From the IMG/VR virus record IMGVR_UViG_3300027861_000001, positions 1 through 64,000 of that record: a stretch of 64,000 nucleotides of DNA, one strand, 5' to 3'. Numbering within the stretch: the first letter of the stretch is position 1; every line of letters starts with the position of its first letter. Under the pieces are notes generated by a model that saw nothing but the letters and a program-made list of their open reading frames with translations, did no database searches and was not told the DNA's origin. The stretch is from a virus. Positions 22,740 through 31,333 of this stretch are shown in pieces. The position numbers and the translations under genes were made by a program.

Positions 22740-23951
22740 ATGAACAAAATTCAACGACTCATTGATGAAGGTGTTGCTTATTCTGTAGCTGAGGCGCAGG
22801 GTATACTCGGAGCAGATAAATACGAAGAAGCCCTAAATTATAGGGTAATAAACAGATATCGGCAGTATGCTGATAAATATTTCCTTCGTTCTAACCAGAT
22901 ATTAAAAGCTGAAGGGCTTAATCCTTGGGTTAACATGCAAATTTTCATAAGAAAAGGACCTGGAATTGTTGGTGGCGTATGGGAAGCGTTGGAGAAGGTA
23001 ACAAGCAACGCAAATGTTACTTCCGATTGGAGAGTATATTCCAAGAATGATGGTGACAGGTATGAGGCTGAAGAAACTATAATAAACATCATAGCTCCAA
23101 TTCAAGAGATAATGGAGCTAGAAACATTATATCTAGGAATTATATCTTATGGAACCTCTGTAATTAACGGAAAGGCTCTTGACCTTAAAAGAATCAGAGA
23201 AAACGTTGAAAAAGTGGTTGAGCTTGCTTATCCTAGACTTGTTTTCTATTTTGGTGCTAGACATTGGCACTGGGAAATGGATTACGAAATATCTAAAATT
23301 GCTATGAAAGCTGGTTGTTCTGATTGTTCTACAGACAACGGAGCAAAGAAGTTTGGAAAAGAAGGTATAGGAACCATACCACACGCACTTGAAAATATCT
23401 ATGCGTATTATTATGGAGTTGAAAATGCTGTTGTTGAGTCTACAAAGGCATTTGATAGGTACATGTCACCAGAAATTCCAAGGATAGCTTTAATTGATTA
23501 CGCAAATAAAGAAATTACTGATACAATAACACTGATAAGGGAAATGGGGTCTGGCTTGTATGGTGTGAGAGTAGACACGTGTGGTGAAAACTTCATGCAA
23601 GGTGCAACCGCCAAAAGAAGTGTTTCTATTGACGGAGTTCATGGGGTAGTAAAAGCAATACAAAACCAATCAGGCGCACCGGAAGCTAAAGTAATTCTTA
23701 GTAGCGGATTTGGTAATCCAGATAAAGTACAAATGTTTAACAAAGCTGAAGATTTTTTAGGAATACAGCTATACGATTCTATAGGTGCTGGATTTATGTA
23801 TGATACAATTACTGCTACAGCAGATATAATTGCGGTTGGAGATTCTCCTGATGATGTAGATTACATTGCAGGAAATCCTAATAGTAACAATATAATTCAT
23901 AAAGTAGGTAGACCACCAAAAGTAAACAGAAATATAAGGAGAGTAGTATGA
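22740..23951 (+). CDS. pncB: Nicotinate phosphoribosyltransferase
   Basis: 403 residues. Makes nicotinate mononucleotide from nicotinate and PRPP, the entry of the Preiss-Handler NAD route. Motifs: FYFGARHWHWEMDYE, GCSDCSTDNGAKKFG and GIGTIPHALEN (family RxxHxxxG and GTxxH regions), VDTCGENFMQG and SSGFGN for the phosphate site. GGGGG site. It overlaps the nicotinamidase gene by 4 bases, so the two make a salvage pair. Confidence 0.88.
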   Translation: MNKIQRLIDEGVAYSVAEAQGILGADKYEEALNYRVINRYRQYADKYFLRSNQILKAEGLNPWVNMQIFIRKGPGIVGGVWEALEKVTSNANVTSDWRVYSKNDGDRYEAEETIINIIAPIQEIMELETLYLGIISYGTSVINGKALDLKRIRENVEKVVELAYPRLVFYFGARHWHWEMDYEISKIAMKAGCSDCSTDNGAKKFGKEGIGTIPHALENIYAYYYGVENAVVESTKAFDRYMSPEIPRIALIDYANKEITDTITLIREMGSGLYGVRVDTCGENFMQGATAKRSVSIDGVHGVVKAIQNQSGAPEAKVILSSGFGNPDKVQMFNKAEDFLGIQLYDSIGAGFMYDTITATADIIAVGDSPDDVDYIAGNPNSNNIIHKVGRPPKVNRNIRRVV

Positions 23952-24478
23952 AATCAGCACTCTTAGTGGTAGATATGATTAATGACTTTGTGGAAGAAAA
24001 TGGAGCACTTTATGTTAAAGGAGCGAGTGATTTAATTCCGAACATTGAAAAAGCAATGAAAGTTTCAAGCAATTTTACCATATTCTGTAACGATTGTCAC
24101 GATGAAAACGATCCAGAGTTTGAACAATTTCCTAAACATGGTATATGGGATACGTGGGGTTCTAACCTTTCTAAACAATTTGAGCTTGTGTTTCCCCCAA
24201 TGATTTTGAGTAAGAATACTTTTTCAGCCTTCTCTAACGAACTGTTGCATCCTCTGTTAAATGGTATGAAAGTTGATAGAGTTTATGTTTGTGGAGTCGT
24301 AACTGAAATATGTGTATTTAAAACTGTGATTGATTCTATAAAGCATGGATTCAAAACATATGTTATTGTAGATGGAATCACTGGTCTTAATGCAGAAAAA
24401 GGTGACGCCGATGTTTCTTTAATGTTAATGGGAAACGCAGGAGCAATACCTATAGTAGCTTCTGATATAAAAGTTTAA
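23948..24478 (+). CDS. pncA: Nicotinamidase (isochorismatase-like hydrolase)
   Basis: 176 residues. Converts nicotinamide to nicotinate. LVVDMINDF gives the catalytic Asp, SKNTFSAF the Lys, CGVVTEICVF the nucleophilic Cys (last C), and CNDCHDENDPEF...KHG the metal-binding Asp/His set. The adjacent phosphoribosyltransferase uses its product, supporting nicotinamidase over other isochorismatases. Confidence 0.88.
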   Translation: MKSALLVVDMINDFVEENGALYVKGASDLIPNIEKAMKVSSNFTIFCNDCHDENDPEFEQFPKHGIWDTWGSNLSKQFELVFPPMILSKNTFSAFSNELLHPLLNGMKVDRVYVCGVVTEICVFKTVIDSIKHGFKTYVIVDGITGLNAEKGDADVSLMLMGNAGAIPIVASDIKV

Positions 24479-24498
24479 ATAATAAGGAGTGAAAAGTT

Positions 24499-24852
24499 AT
24501 GAGAATTAACAGATATCTAGTAATAGGCTCAGCGGCAGCAGTTATTGTATTTATATGTATGTTAATAGCTTTTATTGGTTGTAATGATTGTGACTATCCG
24601 CCTGGTCATCACGACGAAACATATGATTACTTATATAGAATAAAAGTAAACGGCAGTAAGTATTACACAGATACCGAACCGGAACAAATCAGTAAACTAA
24701 CTAGCGACAGTGCTGGTACATATAAGTTGTATAATGTAAGACAAGGTGCCGGTTGCTGTAGTGCTACGTATTCAGAGGAAATTACCATTGATTATACAGA
24801 CAATATAATTATAATTAAAAGATATGGGGAGTATGATTATGGAAGTAATTAA
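24499..24852 (+). CDS. Membrane-anchored or lipoprotein-like small protein
   Basis: 117 residues. N-terminal helix (YLVIGSAAAVIVFICMLIAF) ends IGC, a weak lipobox. The exported part is acidic and beta-rich with paired cysteines (GCCSA; CNDC). AAGGAG site. Could act at the cell surface, for instance in exclusion; not shown. Confidence 0.7.
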   Translation: MRINRYLVIGSAAAVIVFICMLIAFIGCNDCDYPPGHHDETYDYLYRIKVNGSKYYTDTEPEQISKLTSDSAGTYKLYNVRQGAGCCSATYSEEITIDYTDNIIIIKRYGEYDYGSN

Positions 24853-24964
24853 GAAAGTATACGGAAAAGTGATTGGACAAATGTGTTTTCGTTCTTTTGC
24901 TTTGGGTGCTGTGTCTTGGGCTATAGCATATGAAATAACGAGGTGTATTGGTTTAGTACCATAG
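24833..24964 (+). CDS. 43-residue membrane-associated peptide
   Basis: ATG 24833 or 24839. MIMEVIKKVYGKVIGQ then a hydrophobic helix (SFALGAVSWAIAYEI). Overlaps the previous gene; TGGGGAG site. Function unknown. Confidence 0.5.
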   Translation: MIMEVIKKVYGKVIGQMCFRSFALGAVSWAIAYEITRCIGLVP

Positions 24965-24973
24965 GAAGGAACA

Positions 24974-25249
24974 ATGAAACTAAGAACAGGGCAGTGTGTA
25001 AAAGTTACAGAAATTAAATATCTTACCTACAATGCACTTGCTGATACACGCACCAAAGAAAAGTTTGCGTGGGCTATAGGAAGATTAGGTAGGATTAAAA
25101 CCTCTCTACGTAACGATTGGTACGAAGTAAATGTAGAAAAAGAAGGATATCCATCGCCAATCAACATAAACTTAAGTTCAGAAGAATTTGAGGTTATGGA
25201 AGAAGATTGTAATAGTTGCAAAATAAGATTCAAATGTTGGACTGAATAA
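24974..25249 (+). CDS. SH3/KOW-like protein with CX2CX5C-WT tail
   Basis: 91 residues. TGQCVKVTEIKYLTYNALAD, then GRLGRIKTSLRNDWYEV, the usual barrel text, then CNSCKIRFKCWTE. Strong AGGAAGG site: first of a tailed pair. Its closest relatives in the window are at 25249, 33501, 33753 and 34794 (shared [IV]-x-[IVT]-x-[IQ]-[KL]-Y). Confidence 0.85.
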   Translation: MKLRTGQCVKVTEIKYLTYNALADTRTKEKFAWAIGRLGRIKTSLRNDWYEVNVEKEGYPSPININLSSEEFEVMEEDCNSCKIRFKCWTE

Positions 25250-25539
25250 TGAAATACGAAATTGGTAGTTGTGTAAAAATAGTACAAATAAAATATAAAG
25301 ATTATGATACTTTAGTTGACGATGAAACAATAAAAAGGTACTTACATTTCGTAGGTAAGGTGGGCAAAATTACTGACCATCTTAGATTGAACTGGTTTCA
25401 GATATCTTTTGTGGAACCAATTAAAGTAAACGAGTATATACACAACATGCTACGGGTTCATCCAGAAGAAATAAGACTAACATCAAAAGAAGATTGTAAT
25501 AATTGTTCAATTCGTTATAAATGTTGGACTGAAAAGTAG
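25249..25539 (+). CDS. SH3/KOW-like protein with CX2CX5C-WT tail
   Basis: 96 residues. IGSCVKIVQIKYKDYDTLVD and FVGKVGKITDHLRLNWFQI parallel the previous gene; tail CNNCSIRYKCWTEK. Start overlaps the previous stop as TAATG and no SD is present beyond the GGA in the tail codons. Confidence 0.85.
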   Translation: MKYEIGSCVKIVQIKYKDYDTLVDDETIKRYLHFVGKVGKITDHLRLNWFQISFVEPIKVNEYIHNMLRVHPEEIRLTSKEDCNNCSIRYKCWTEK

Positions 25540-25550
25540 GAGGTAAGATA

Positions 25551-25814
25551 ATGGAAGATAAACGACCAGAAGAGTGGTTTGAGGTTAAGTATTCTTATGT
25601 TGACTTCTTAGAAATGCGAAATATTGATGAACCTTGCCCTGTGTGTAATGGGTTCGGTTGCAGAGCGTACGCCAACACAACCCAGTGGAAAGGTGGTATT
25701 GGAGGACAAATGATAACAAACGGTGTCTGTGACTATTGTTGGGGGTCAGGTGACAGATACAGGCATGGTGCTAACTTAAATGAGTTAATGAACCAACCAA
25801 AAGGAGGTAAATAA
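25551..25814 (+). CDS. DnaJ-type zinc-finger protein
   Basis: 87 residues. CPVCNGFG and CDYCWGSG are two CXXCXGXG repeats about 33 residues apart, the pattern of the DnaJ central zinc domain. No J domain. AGGAGG site. May bind unfolded or partner proteins; function in phage unknown. Confidence 0.75.
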   Translation: MEDKRPEEWFEVKYSYVDFLEMRNIDEPCPVCNGFGCRAYANTTQWKGGIGGQMITNGVCDYCWGSGDRYRHGANLNELMNQPKGGK

Positions 25815-26077
25815 TGAGCAGAGCCTTAGTTACTGCGGTGTATTATGAAGTAAAGTATGTTGTTGACAAACTGTTAACAAAAGATCAAACTGAAAGAGTG
25901 TTGAATCTGTATTGCGTATCAGAAGTTAAGACTGTAGCATTTAGTACATATATTACTTTTAAACTTGATACTTCTTTAACCACCAAGCCAGAATATTGGA
26001 AGGTTGGTGGTTTAACAGGTGTTCGAAATGACATAGAGTCTATAGTAAATGAAAAACAGGAGGATAATAATGGATAA
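25814..26077 (+). CDS. Unknown 87-residue protein
   Basis: Alpha/beta text (ALVTAVYYEVKYVVDKLLTK; VAFSTYITFKLDTSL). TAATG overlap with upstream gene. Not recognised. Confidence 0.65.
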   Translation: MSRALVTAVYYEVKYVVDKLLTKDQTERVLNLYCVSEVKTVAFSTYITFKLDTSLTTKPEYWKVGGLTGVRNDIESIVNEKQEDNNG

Positions 26078-26366
26078 AGATGTAGTAGTAAAGTTCACAG
26101 AGGGTAACATAGTGACAGCCGTCTGTCATTATAAAGGTTCAGATGTGTGTGATGAGTGTAAGCTTCGCTTTGATTGTTATCTACATGAAAATCTAATAAT
26201 TGAGGCAGCAACACTAGGATTCAAAAAGGATAAGGTAATCACTGAACCACTTACTGAGCTGACAGAAAGGTATTTAAGAGCACAGAATGGGCAGAAAGAA
26301 GAGGGTGATGATGATATGGTTGTTACTGTCAGCCAGAGAAGGTATCTTACAGATGAAGATGAATGA
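26070..26366 (+). CDS. Protein with internal CX2CX5C motif
   Basis: 98 residues from ATG 26070 (AGGAGG site). Motif CDECKLRFDCYLH at about 25-37, followed by helices and an acidic segment (EEGDDDM). Here the motif stands without the WT end, in the N-terminal half. Confidence 0.75.
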   Translation: MDKDVVVKFTEGNIVTAVCHYKGSDVCDECKLRFDCYLHENLIIEAATLGFKKDKVITEPLTELTERYLRAQNGQKEEGDDDMVVTVSQRRYLTDEDE

Positions 26367-26539
26367 TGGAGTGGATTAAGCGATTATTCTGTGGCCCTAA
26401 GTGTCCACAATGTAAAGAAAGGCAAGCGTTGCTAATACAAGAGGGGTTATTTCCAGCATATTATGAGTGCTTTAATTGTTTTACTAAGTGGTTCGTTCTT
26501 ACAGGTGAACGATTTTATTGGACGTTTGGAGGAAAATAG
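26366..26539 (+). CDS. Small zinc-ribbon protein
   Basis: 57 residues between TGATG and TAGTG overlaps. CGPKCPQCKE and CFNC give a four-cysteine ribbon, then an aromatic end (FYWTFGGK). Directly precedes RtcB and might assist it; no direct evidence. Confidence 0.7.
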   Translation: MEWIKRLFCGPKCPQCKERQALLIQEGLFPAYYECFNCFTKWFVLTGERFYWTFGGK

Positions 26540-27717
26540 TGTTAACATTCAAAGGTAAATATAGTACCGCCATAGTAATGATTGACGAGATAGACGAAAC
26601 CACCGAAGAACAAATACGTACTTTCATCAATCATCCAGCCTTTGCGGGAACCTATATCGTAATCATGCCAGACTGTCATGCTGGTAAGGGTGCTGTGATA
26701 GGGTTTACTTCTACTTTGAATGACTACATAATTCCAAATGTTGTTGGGGTAGACATCGGTTGTGGTATGTTAGGTTATAAACTTAATGTATCAGAAATAG
26801 ATTTTGCAAAGTTAGATAAATTCATTAGGAAACAAATTCCAAGCGGTTTTAACATAAGACCTAGAACCCACAAACTTGTAGGAAATAATAAACCGTTGGT
26901 GGGTGAGATTACGGAGATAGTAGAAAAACTTGATTTAGTTCCAAGCAGAGTCTTTGATTCCCTTGGAAGCCTTGGTGGTGGAAATCATTTCATTGAGGTA
27001 GATAAAACAGAAGAAGGTGATTTGTGGTTGGTAGTTCATTCAGGTTCCAGAAACTTTGGGTTACAAATAGCTAACTATCACCAAAAGATAGCAAAGAATA
27101 ATTTGGTAGACAGAGACGTTAAAGATATGCTACGAGTCTTAAACTTGACAGAAGTAATAAAGGATGCTGAATTTCTTGAAAACTATGAGGCTGAAGAATA
27201 TTTGGAAGACATGAAGGTGGCACAGAAGTATGCTATCCTTAATAGAAAGATAATGATGCACGTTATGATTGAAGATTTCTTTGGGTTGAAATACGATGCT
27301 GGTAGAACGCTAGAAACAGTACATAACTATATAGACTTCTCTGCCGGTGTAGTAAGAAAAGGAGCTATATCAGCCCAGGAAGGTGAGCAACTTATTATAC
27401 CTTTCAACATGCAAGATGGTATCATCATAGGAACTGGAAAAGGTAATAGCGATTGGAACTACTCTGCTCCACACGGGGCTGGACGTATTTTATCAAGGAC
27501 ACAGGCAAAGAAACAACTTTCAGTGGACGATTTTAAAGAATCAATGAAAGGTGTTTGGACTTCTTGTGTATCAGAAAATACTCTTGATGAAGCTCCTATG
27601 GCATACAAAGACACGCAAGTAATCCTTAATGCTATAAAAGATACTGTTGACATAAATTTCTGGATGAAACCAACGTACAACTTTAAAGCAGATGAGGTAA
27701 AAAAATTCAAGAAATGA
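26539..27717 (+). CDS. rtcB: RtcB-type RNA ligase
   Basis: 392 residues from GTG 26539, chosen because GGAGG lies 6 bases upstream and the preceding gene stops there. Joins RNA 2',3'-cyclic or 3'-phosphate ends to 5'-OH with GTP and Mn. Motifs: DCHAGKGAVIGFT, GVDIGCGM (metal Cys), GGGNHFIE, HSGSRNFG, and SAPHGAGR with the guanylated His. Complete. In phage it can mend tRNAs cut by host anticodon nucleases; window tRNAs and a CCA-adding enzyme agree with that. Confidence 0.92.
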   Translation: MLTFKGKYSTAIVMIDEIDETTEEQIRTFINHPAFAGTYIVIMPDCHAGKGAVIGFTSTLNDYIIPNVVGVDIGCGMLGYKLNVSEIDFAKLDKFIRKQIPSGFNIRPRTHKLVGNNKPLVGEITEIVEKLDLVPSRVFDSLGSLGGGNHFIEVDKTEEGDLWLVVHSGSRNFGLQIANYHQKIAKNNLVDRDVKDMLRVLNLTEVIKDAEFLENYEAEEYLEDMKVAQKYAILNRKIMMHVMIEDFFGLKYDAGRTLETVHNYIDFSAGVVRKGAISAQEGEQLIIPFNMQDGIIIGTGKGNSDWNYSAPHGAGRILSRTQAKKQLSVDDFKESMKGVWTSCVSENTLDEAPMAYKDTQVILNAIKDTVDINFWMKPTYNFKADEVKKFKK

Positions 27718-27839
27718 CTGATGACGAAGAAATTCCCAGAAAATACAGAGTAATTTTAGCAGTAATTTTTGTTTATGTGATAATGGCTCCTGCTTCTCTG
27801 TTTGCATTCTTGGGAATAATAAAATTAATACTTGGTTAA
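27714..27839 (+). CDS. 41-residue membrane peptide
   Basis: MTDDEEIPRKYRVILAVIF then one or two hydrophobic segments. ATGA overlap with rtcB. Stop lies one base before the next start. Confidence 0.55.
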   Translation: MTDDEEIPRKYRVILAVIFVYVIMAPASLFAFLGIIKLILG

Positions 27840-27840
27840 A

Positions 27841-28110
27841 ATGAAAGAAAACTGTCGAGTTATCGTAAAGGACAACTGCCCAATCAGCGAAGAATACGAA
27901 TCAACAGAATATTTTGTTGGTCTTAGGGGTAAAAAAGGAACCGTAAGAAGAGCTTATTATGAGGTAGACACAGACTTTGGAGCCATGCATTCGGTTACTA
28001 TAGACGAACATAAGTTATCTACAGACTTATATTCTCAAGAATTACAACCTTTATCAGAAGAAAATGATTGTAATAACTGCAAAATAAGATTTCAATGTTG
28101 GACAGAGTAA
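27841..28110 (+). CDS. SH3-like protein with CX2CX5C-WT tail
   Basis: 89 residues. ENCRVIVKDNCPISEEYEST, GLRGKKGTVRRAYYEV, tail CNNCKIRFQCWTE. First of three tailed genes joined by TAATG overlaps. Confidence 0.85.
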   Translation: MKENCRVIVKDNCPISEEYESTEYFVGLRGKKGTVRRAYYEVDTDFGAMHSVTIDEHKLSTDLYSQELQPLSEENDCNNCKIRFQCWTE

Positions 28111-28370
28111 TGAGGGGTACAAAAGTAGTAGTTTGTCCAAAATGTAAAATACAATATTACTACAAGTGTTGGATTGCTCTTGAAAAAAGACCGCAACCAA
28201 CGTATAATGGAGATAAGTTCCACATAGTTACTTGCCCTAATTGTAATTTTATGGAAAAGGTTAAAAAAGGAAGCCTTGATTTAGAGTGGGAGTGGGGTAC
28301 GATACTGCACCCAGTAGAAGAACAAGACTGTAATGAGTGTGTAGATAGGTTTAAGTGTTGGACAGAATAA
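28110..28370 (+). CDS. Zinc-ribbon protein with CX2CX5C-WT tail
   Basis: 86 residues from ATG 28110 (TAATG). CPKC and CPNC form a ribbon, then tail CNECVDRFKCWTE. Shows the tail attached to a fold other than the SH3-like one. Confidence 0.85.
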   Translation: MRGTKVVVCPKCKIQYYYKCWIALEKRPQPTYNGDKFHIVTCPNCNFMEKVKKGSLDLEWEWGTILHPVEEQDCNECVDRFKCWTE

Positions 28371-28591
28371 TGGAATATAAAGTTGGAGATGTCGTTCGAT
28401 TAAACTTTCTTCATGATAGCTATAAATACGCATATAAAATAGTTGAGGTTAATCATAGTAGAGAACATCCATACAAAATAGAACGAATACTAACCAATAG
28501 AATTTCAGATTTTAACTGGAGTGGTAATGAGTTAGAACCATGCGCTAGTTGCGACAAATGTGAACTTAGATTCAAATGTTGGACAGAGTAA
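28370..28591 (+). CDS. SH3-like protein with CX2CX5C-WT tail
   Basis: 73 residues from ATG 28370 (TAATG). MEYKVGDVVRLNFLHDS barrel start, FNWSGNELEPC then CDKCELRFKCWTE with an extra cysteine 4 before the motif. Confidence 0.85.
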   Translation: MEYKVGDVVRLNFLHDSYKYAYKIVEVNHSREHPYKIERILTNRISDFNWSGNELEPCASCDKCELRFKCWTE

Positions 28592-28767
28592 TGAAAATAT
28601 GGGGTATGCTCACTGATGAACAAATAGACGAGGGATATAGTATTGAAGTTAAAGGTGAGGTTTACTTTTTGTATAAGTGCGGAGAAGAAATTCACAGATG
28701 GGCAGAAACAATTACTAAACCTGATGTACAAGATGCAATAGAATCATTTGGTGGTAACTATGAGTAA
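28591..28767 (+). CDS. Unknown 58-residue protein
   Basis: Starts MKIWGMLTDEQIDEGYS at the TAATG end of the previous tailed gene. Alpha/beta, acidic. No tail. Not recognised. Confidence 0.65.
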   Translation: MKIWGMLTDEQIDEGYSIEVKGEVYFLYKCGEEIHRWAETITKPDVQDAIESFGGNYE

Positions 28768-28779
28768 AGGGGAAAATTA

Positions 28780-29571
28780 ATGCGAAGAAGATTTCCTTCA
28801 GATAATGCATTGATACAGTACTTCAAAGATGGAGGCACTTTTGGTTATACTAGAAGTATGAGTATAGAAGAAGATAAGCTGTACTCATATTCTAAATGTA
28901 TTGCTGTTAGGTTGAGAGGTGGTTCTTTCATAGTTAGTAATAAGTCATCTACTATGGGTGGTGGTTGTCATTCCATGAGCACCAGCCAACACATCCATAA
29001 AGTTTATGATAAGTTGGATAATGTAATATTAGTTGATGGTTGGGCATCAGTTGACGGAGTAGTAGTAAACTACGAAAAAGCACAAGGAACACATAAAACT
29101 GTTTGGGGTGTTGTGAAAGCTTTTAGTTCGTGGAAGAGTTATTCTTCTCATAATAGCAGATACTTTGACGAAAATAACACTTTAATCATAAACTCTACTG
29201 GATTTTCCGATACACAACCAGCCAAACTGTTGCTAGGTAGTGATAATACTATACTTGTAGAAAAATATAACATTCGTAATTGTGCAATGAAATCAATAAA
29301 TCTAACTTACCCTGACGTACCTTATTACAAAGCATATAACAAACAGGATGCATACGTACATATGGGTGCTTTTGAGTACTGTGTGAGGTGCCCAAGAAGA
29401 TTCAGGTGTATTACTGGTGACACACACTACATAAACTCAGGTAGTGTTTATTATTTAAATCCAATCTTACACGAAAGAGATGATTTAAAAGACGTTCTTC
29501 GTTATTGTAAGTCATTTCTTAACCCACACGGTTGGAAGGAGGAATTACGTGGAACTACTGATACAATTTAG
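28780..29571 (+). CDS. 263-residue protein with internal CX2CX5C motif
   Basis: Paralogue of 51598-52446: shared VDGWASVDGVVV, THKTVWGVVKAFSSW and the segment CVRCPRRFRCITGDTHYI...YYLN. A Gly/His-rich patch (GGGCHSMSTSQHIHK) lies near 65-80. Motif at about residues 203-214, 50 residues before the end. AGGGG site. Function unknown. Confidence 0.8.
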   Translation: MRRRFPSDNALIQYFKDGGTFGYTRSMSIEEDKLYSYSKCIAVRLRGGSFIVSNKSSTMGGGCHSMSTSQHIHKVYDKLDNVILVDGWASVDGVVVNYEKAQGTHKTVWGVVKAFSSWKSYSSHNSRYFDENNTLIINSTGFSDTQPAKLLLGSDNTILVEKYNIRNCAMKSINLTYPDVPYYKAYNKQDAYVHMGAFEYCVRCPRRFRCITGDTHYINSGSVYYLNPILHERDDLKDVLRYCKSFLNPHGWKEELRGTTDTI

Positions 29572-29764
29572 ATGTATGGATTGTGGTACAATCTATGAAG
29601 TAGAGATGGATTCTTTTATGGCTGAGTCATTCTCAGATATAAAAGATGAGTTCGGTGAGCTTGAGGGCATCTGCCCACTGTGCGAAAAAGTGAATGGAAA
29701 GCACAGTAGAGAAAAAGTAGAAATTTCATTTTCAGAGTTAGAAAATGGTTGGGAAAGAGAGTAG
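29549..29764 (+). CDS. Zinc-ribbon protein (GTG start)
   Basis: 71 residues. GTG with AAGGAGG 7 bases upstream, overlapping the previous gene by 23. CMDCG (9-13) and CPLC (42-45). Acidic overall. Function unknown. Confidence 0.75.
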   Translation: MELLIQFRCMDCGTIYEVEMDSFMAESFSDIKDEFGELEGICPLCEKVNGKHSREKVEISFSELENGWERE

Positions 29765-29993
29765 AGCTATTTTAGTCCATATCTCTGACTACTTGTATGA
29801 TGATGTGAGAGTAAAAGAGTGGAGGCATTTTAGGTGTCCTAGATATCAAATCCTTTGTGACGATTGTAAATTAAAATTTCAATGTGCAACTACACCAGAT
29901 AAAGAGACACTTTCTGTGGATGTTCCTGAACTACAAAAAGATGATACACACCTAGAACATAGGCTTTGGAGTTGGTGTAAAATAAAGAAATGA
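29745..29993 (+). CDS. Protein with internal CX2CX5C motif
   Basis: 82 residues. CDDCKLKFQCATT at about 38-50 with a Cys 8 residues earlier (RCPRYQILC). C-terminal acidic and Trp-rich helix. Overlaps both neighbours. Confidence 0.75.
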   Translation: MVGKESRAILVHISDYLYDDVRVKEWRHFRCPRYQILCDDCKLKFQCATTPDKETLSVDVPELQKDDTHLEHRLWSWCKIKK

Positions 29994-30229
29994 GTAAACA
30001 GAAATTTAAAGTTGGTGATAGGGTTGTAGTGAACAGAAAATACCTTAATCCTAATCATAACAATTATATGATTGGTTGCAAAGAAATCACACACACCAAA
30101 AACTGTAAAGGGGAAAACAGAATTACGTATTTTGTTCTAGGTGTTTGGTTTTTCAGTTATCACCTTGATATGTGGACAGAAGATTCGTGTAGTTTTTGTC
30201 TTAAACGCTTTAAGTGTTGGACAAATTAA
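29990..30229 (+). CDS. SH3-like protein with CX2CX5C-WT tail
   Basis: 79 residues, first of six head-to-tail tailed genes. QKFKVGDRVVVNRKYLNPNH, IGCKEITHTKN, tail CSFCLKRFKCWTN. ATGA overlap upstream; next ATG follows its TAA directly. Confidence 0.87.
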   Translation: MSKQKFKVGDRVVVNRKYLNPNHNNYMIGCKEITHTKNCKGENRITYFVLGVWFFSYHLDMWTEDSCSFCLKRFKCWTN

Positions 30230-30487
30230 ATGAAAAGAAAGTTTAAACCAGGCAACATGGTTGTGTTCAGAGCAAAATATCCTAGCACTGAAAGCATGTA
30301 TTATTTTGTTGGGTGTGCCAAAGTTACTGATGTATGGAAAAACCTCGACGGAAGGGCTGTTTATTCGTTAGAGAGTGTATCAGGACTTCACAGATTTACG
30401 ATTGGTTATTATAGTTATGAATTAGATGAAGCACCAAAGGATAAATGTAATATCTGTGAAGTTAGATTCAAATGTTGGACAAGCTAA
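30230..30487 (+). CDS. SH3-like protein with CX2CX5C-WT tail
   Basis: 85 residues. MKRKFKPGNMVVFRAKY, VGCAKVTDVWKNLDG, tail CNICEVRFKCWTS. Close paralogue of both flanking genes (MKRKF, YYSYELD and YYSWELN). Confidence 0.87.
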   Translation: MKRKFKPGNMVVFRAKYPSTESMYYFVGCAKVTDVWKNLDGRAVYSLESVSGLHRFTIGYYSYELDEAPKDKCNICEVRFKCWTS

Positions 30488-30742
30488 ATGAAAAGAAAAT
30501 TTAACTTAGGAGATATGGCTCTCATAAGTCCTAAGTATATTAGGTATATTATTGATTGGAAATATTTCGAAGGATGTAGAAAGGTTACAAGAATTAAGAC
30601 AAAGGAGTCTGGATATACGAAGTATAGTATAGAAGTCATAGAACACGCTATTCACCGCGAATACTATAGTTGGGAACTGAATAAACCAACAAAAGAAGAT
30701 TGTAATAAGTGTAAAGAAAGATTTAAATGTTGGACTAGTTAA
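30488..30742 (+). CDS. SH3-like protein with CX2CX5C-WT tail
   Basis: 84 residues. MKRKFNLGDMALISPKY, EGCRKVTRIKT, YYSWELNKP, tail CNKCKERFKCWTS with no fourth cysteine nearby. Tandem duplicate of 30230. Confidence 0.87.
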   Translation: MKRKFNLGDMALISPKYIRYIIDWKYFEGCRKVTRIKTKESGYTKYSIEVIEHAIHREYYSWELNKPTKEDCNKCKERFKCWTS

Positions 30743-31051
30743 ATGGAAAGAAAATTTAAAGCTGGAGATAAGGTTAAAATATTTGATATAGGTGTTCTAC
30801 CTTATACATATGATTATATTGTAGGGCAAGTTGGTATAGTATCTGGGACAGGAAATGTTCTAGGGGTATCAGAGGTACTTGTTGGAGGTTTGAGCCTACA
30901 TGCAGGATTTAACGAAGATTCAAAGGGTATGATAGCTGGAGGTTGGGATATTTCTAGTGGTACTTTTTTATATATAAAGGAAGAAGGGTTAGAACTTTGC
31001 ACTGAGAAGTGTGAAACTTGTAACTTTAGATTTCGTTGTTGGACTAGTTAA
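30743..31051 (+). CDS. SH3-like protein with CX2CX5C-WT tail
   Basis: 102 residues. MERKFKAGDKVKIFDIG, VGQVGIVSGTGNVLG, a glycine-rich insert, then LCTEKCETCNFRFRCWTS with a fourth cysteine 5 before the motif. Confidence 0.87.
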   Translation: MERKFKAGDKVKIFDIGVLPYTYDYIVGQVGIVSGTGNVLGVSEVLVGGLSLHAGFNEDSKGMIAGGWDISSGTFLYIKEEGLELCTEKCETCNFRFRCWTS

Positions 31052-31333
31052 ATGTCAGATGAATATATAAATTTTAGTTGTAGAGCCGAGTATCGTATTC
31101 CTATGAGTAATACTAGATGTTACTTAGTGAATGAGTGTATTAGAGAGGAAAGAGAAGCTTGTGGTGCAGTGTGGGCAGAGTATGATTTTTTGGAAGATAA
31201 AATTAATAGACTTTGGATGTATAACCCAAATGTTCAAACACGTATACTACAGCAATATAAAAGATACTGTAAAGAATTAGAAAAGGATAATTGTGATGAA
31301 TGTAAATTACGTTATCTTTGTTGGACTACCTGA
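31052..31333 (+). CDS. Helical protein with CX2CX5C-WT tail
   Basis: 93 residues. N-terminal part is not SH3-like: helical, acidic (NECIREEREACGAVWAEYD). Tail CDECKLRYLCWTT. ATG follows the previous TAA directly. Confidence 0.83.
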   Translation: MSDEYINFSCRAEYRIPMSNTRCYLVNECIREEREACGAVWAEYDFLEDKINRLWMYNPNVQTRILQQYKRYCKELEKDNCDECKLRYLCWTT

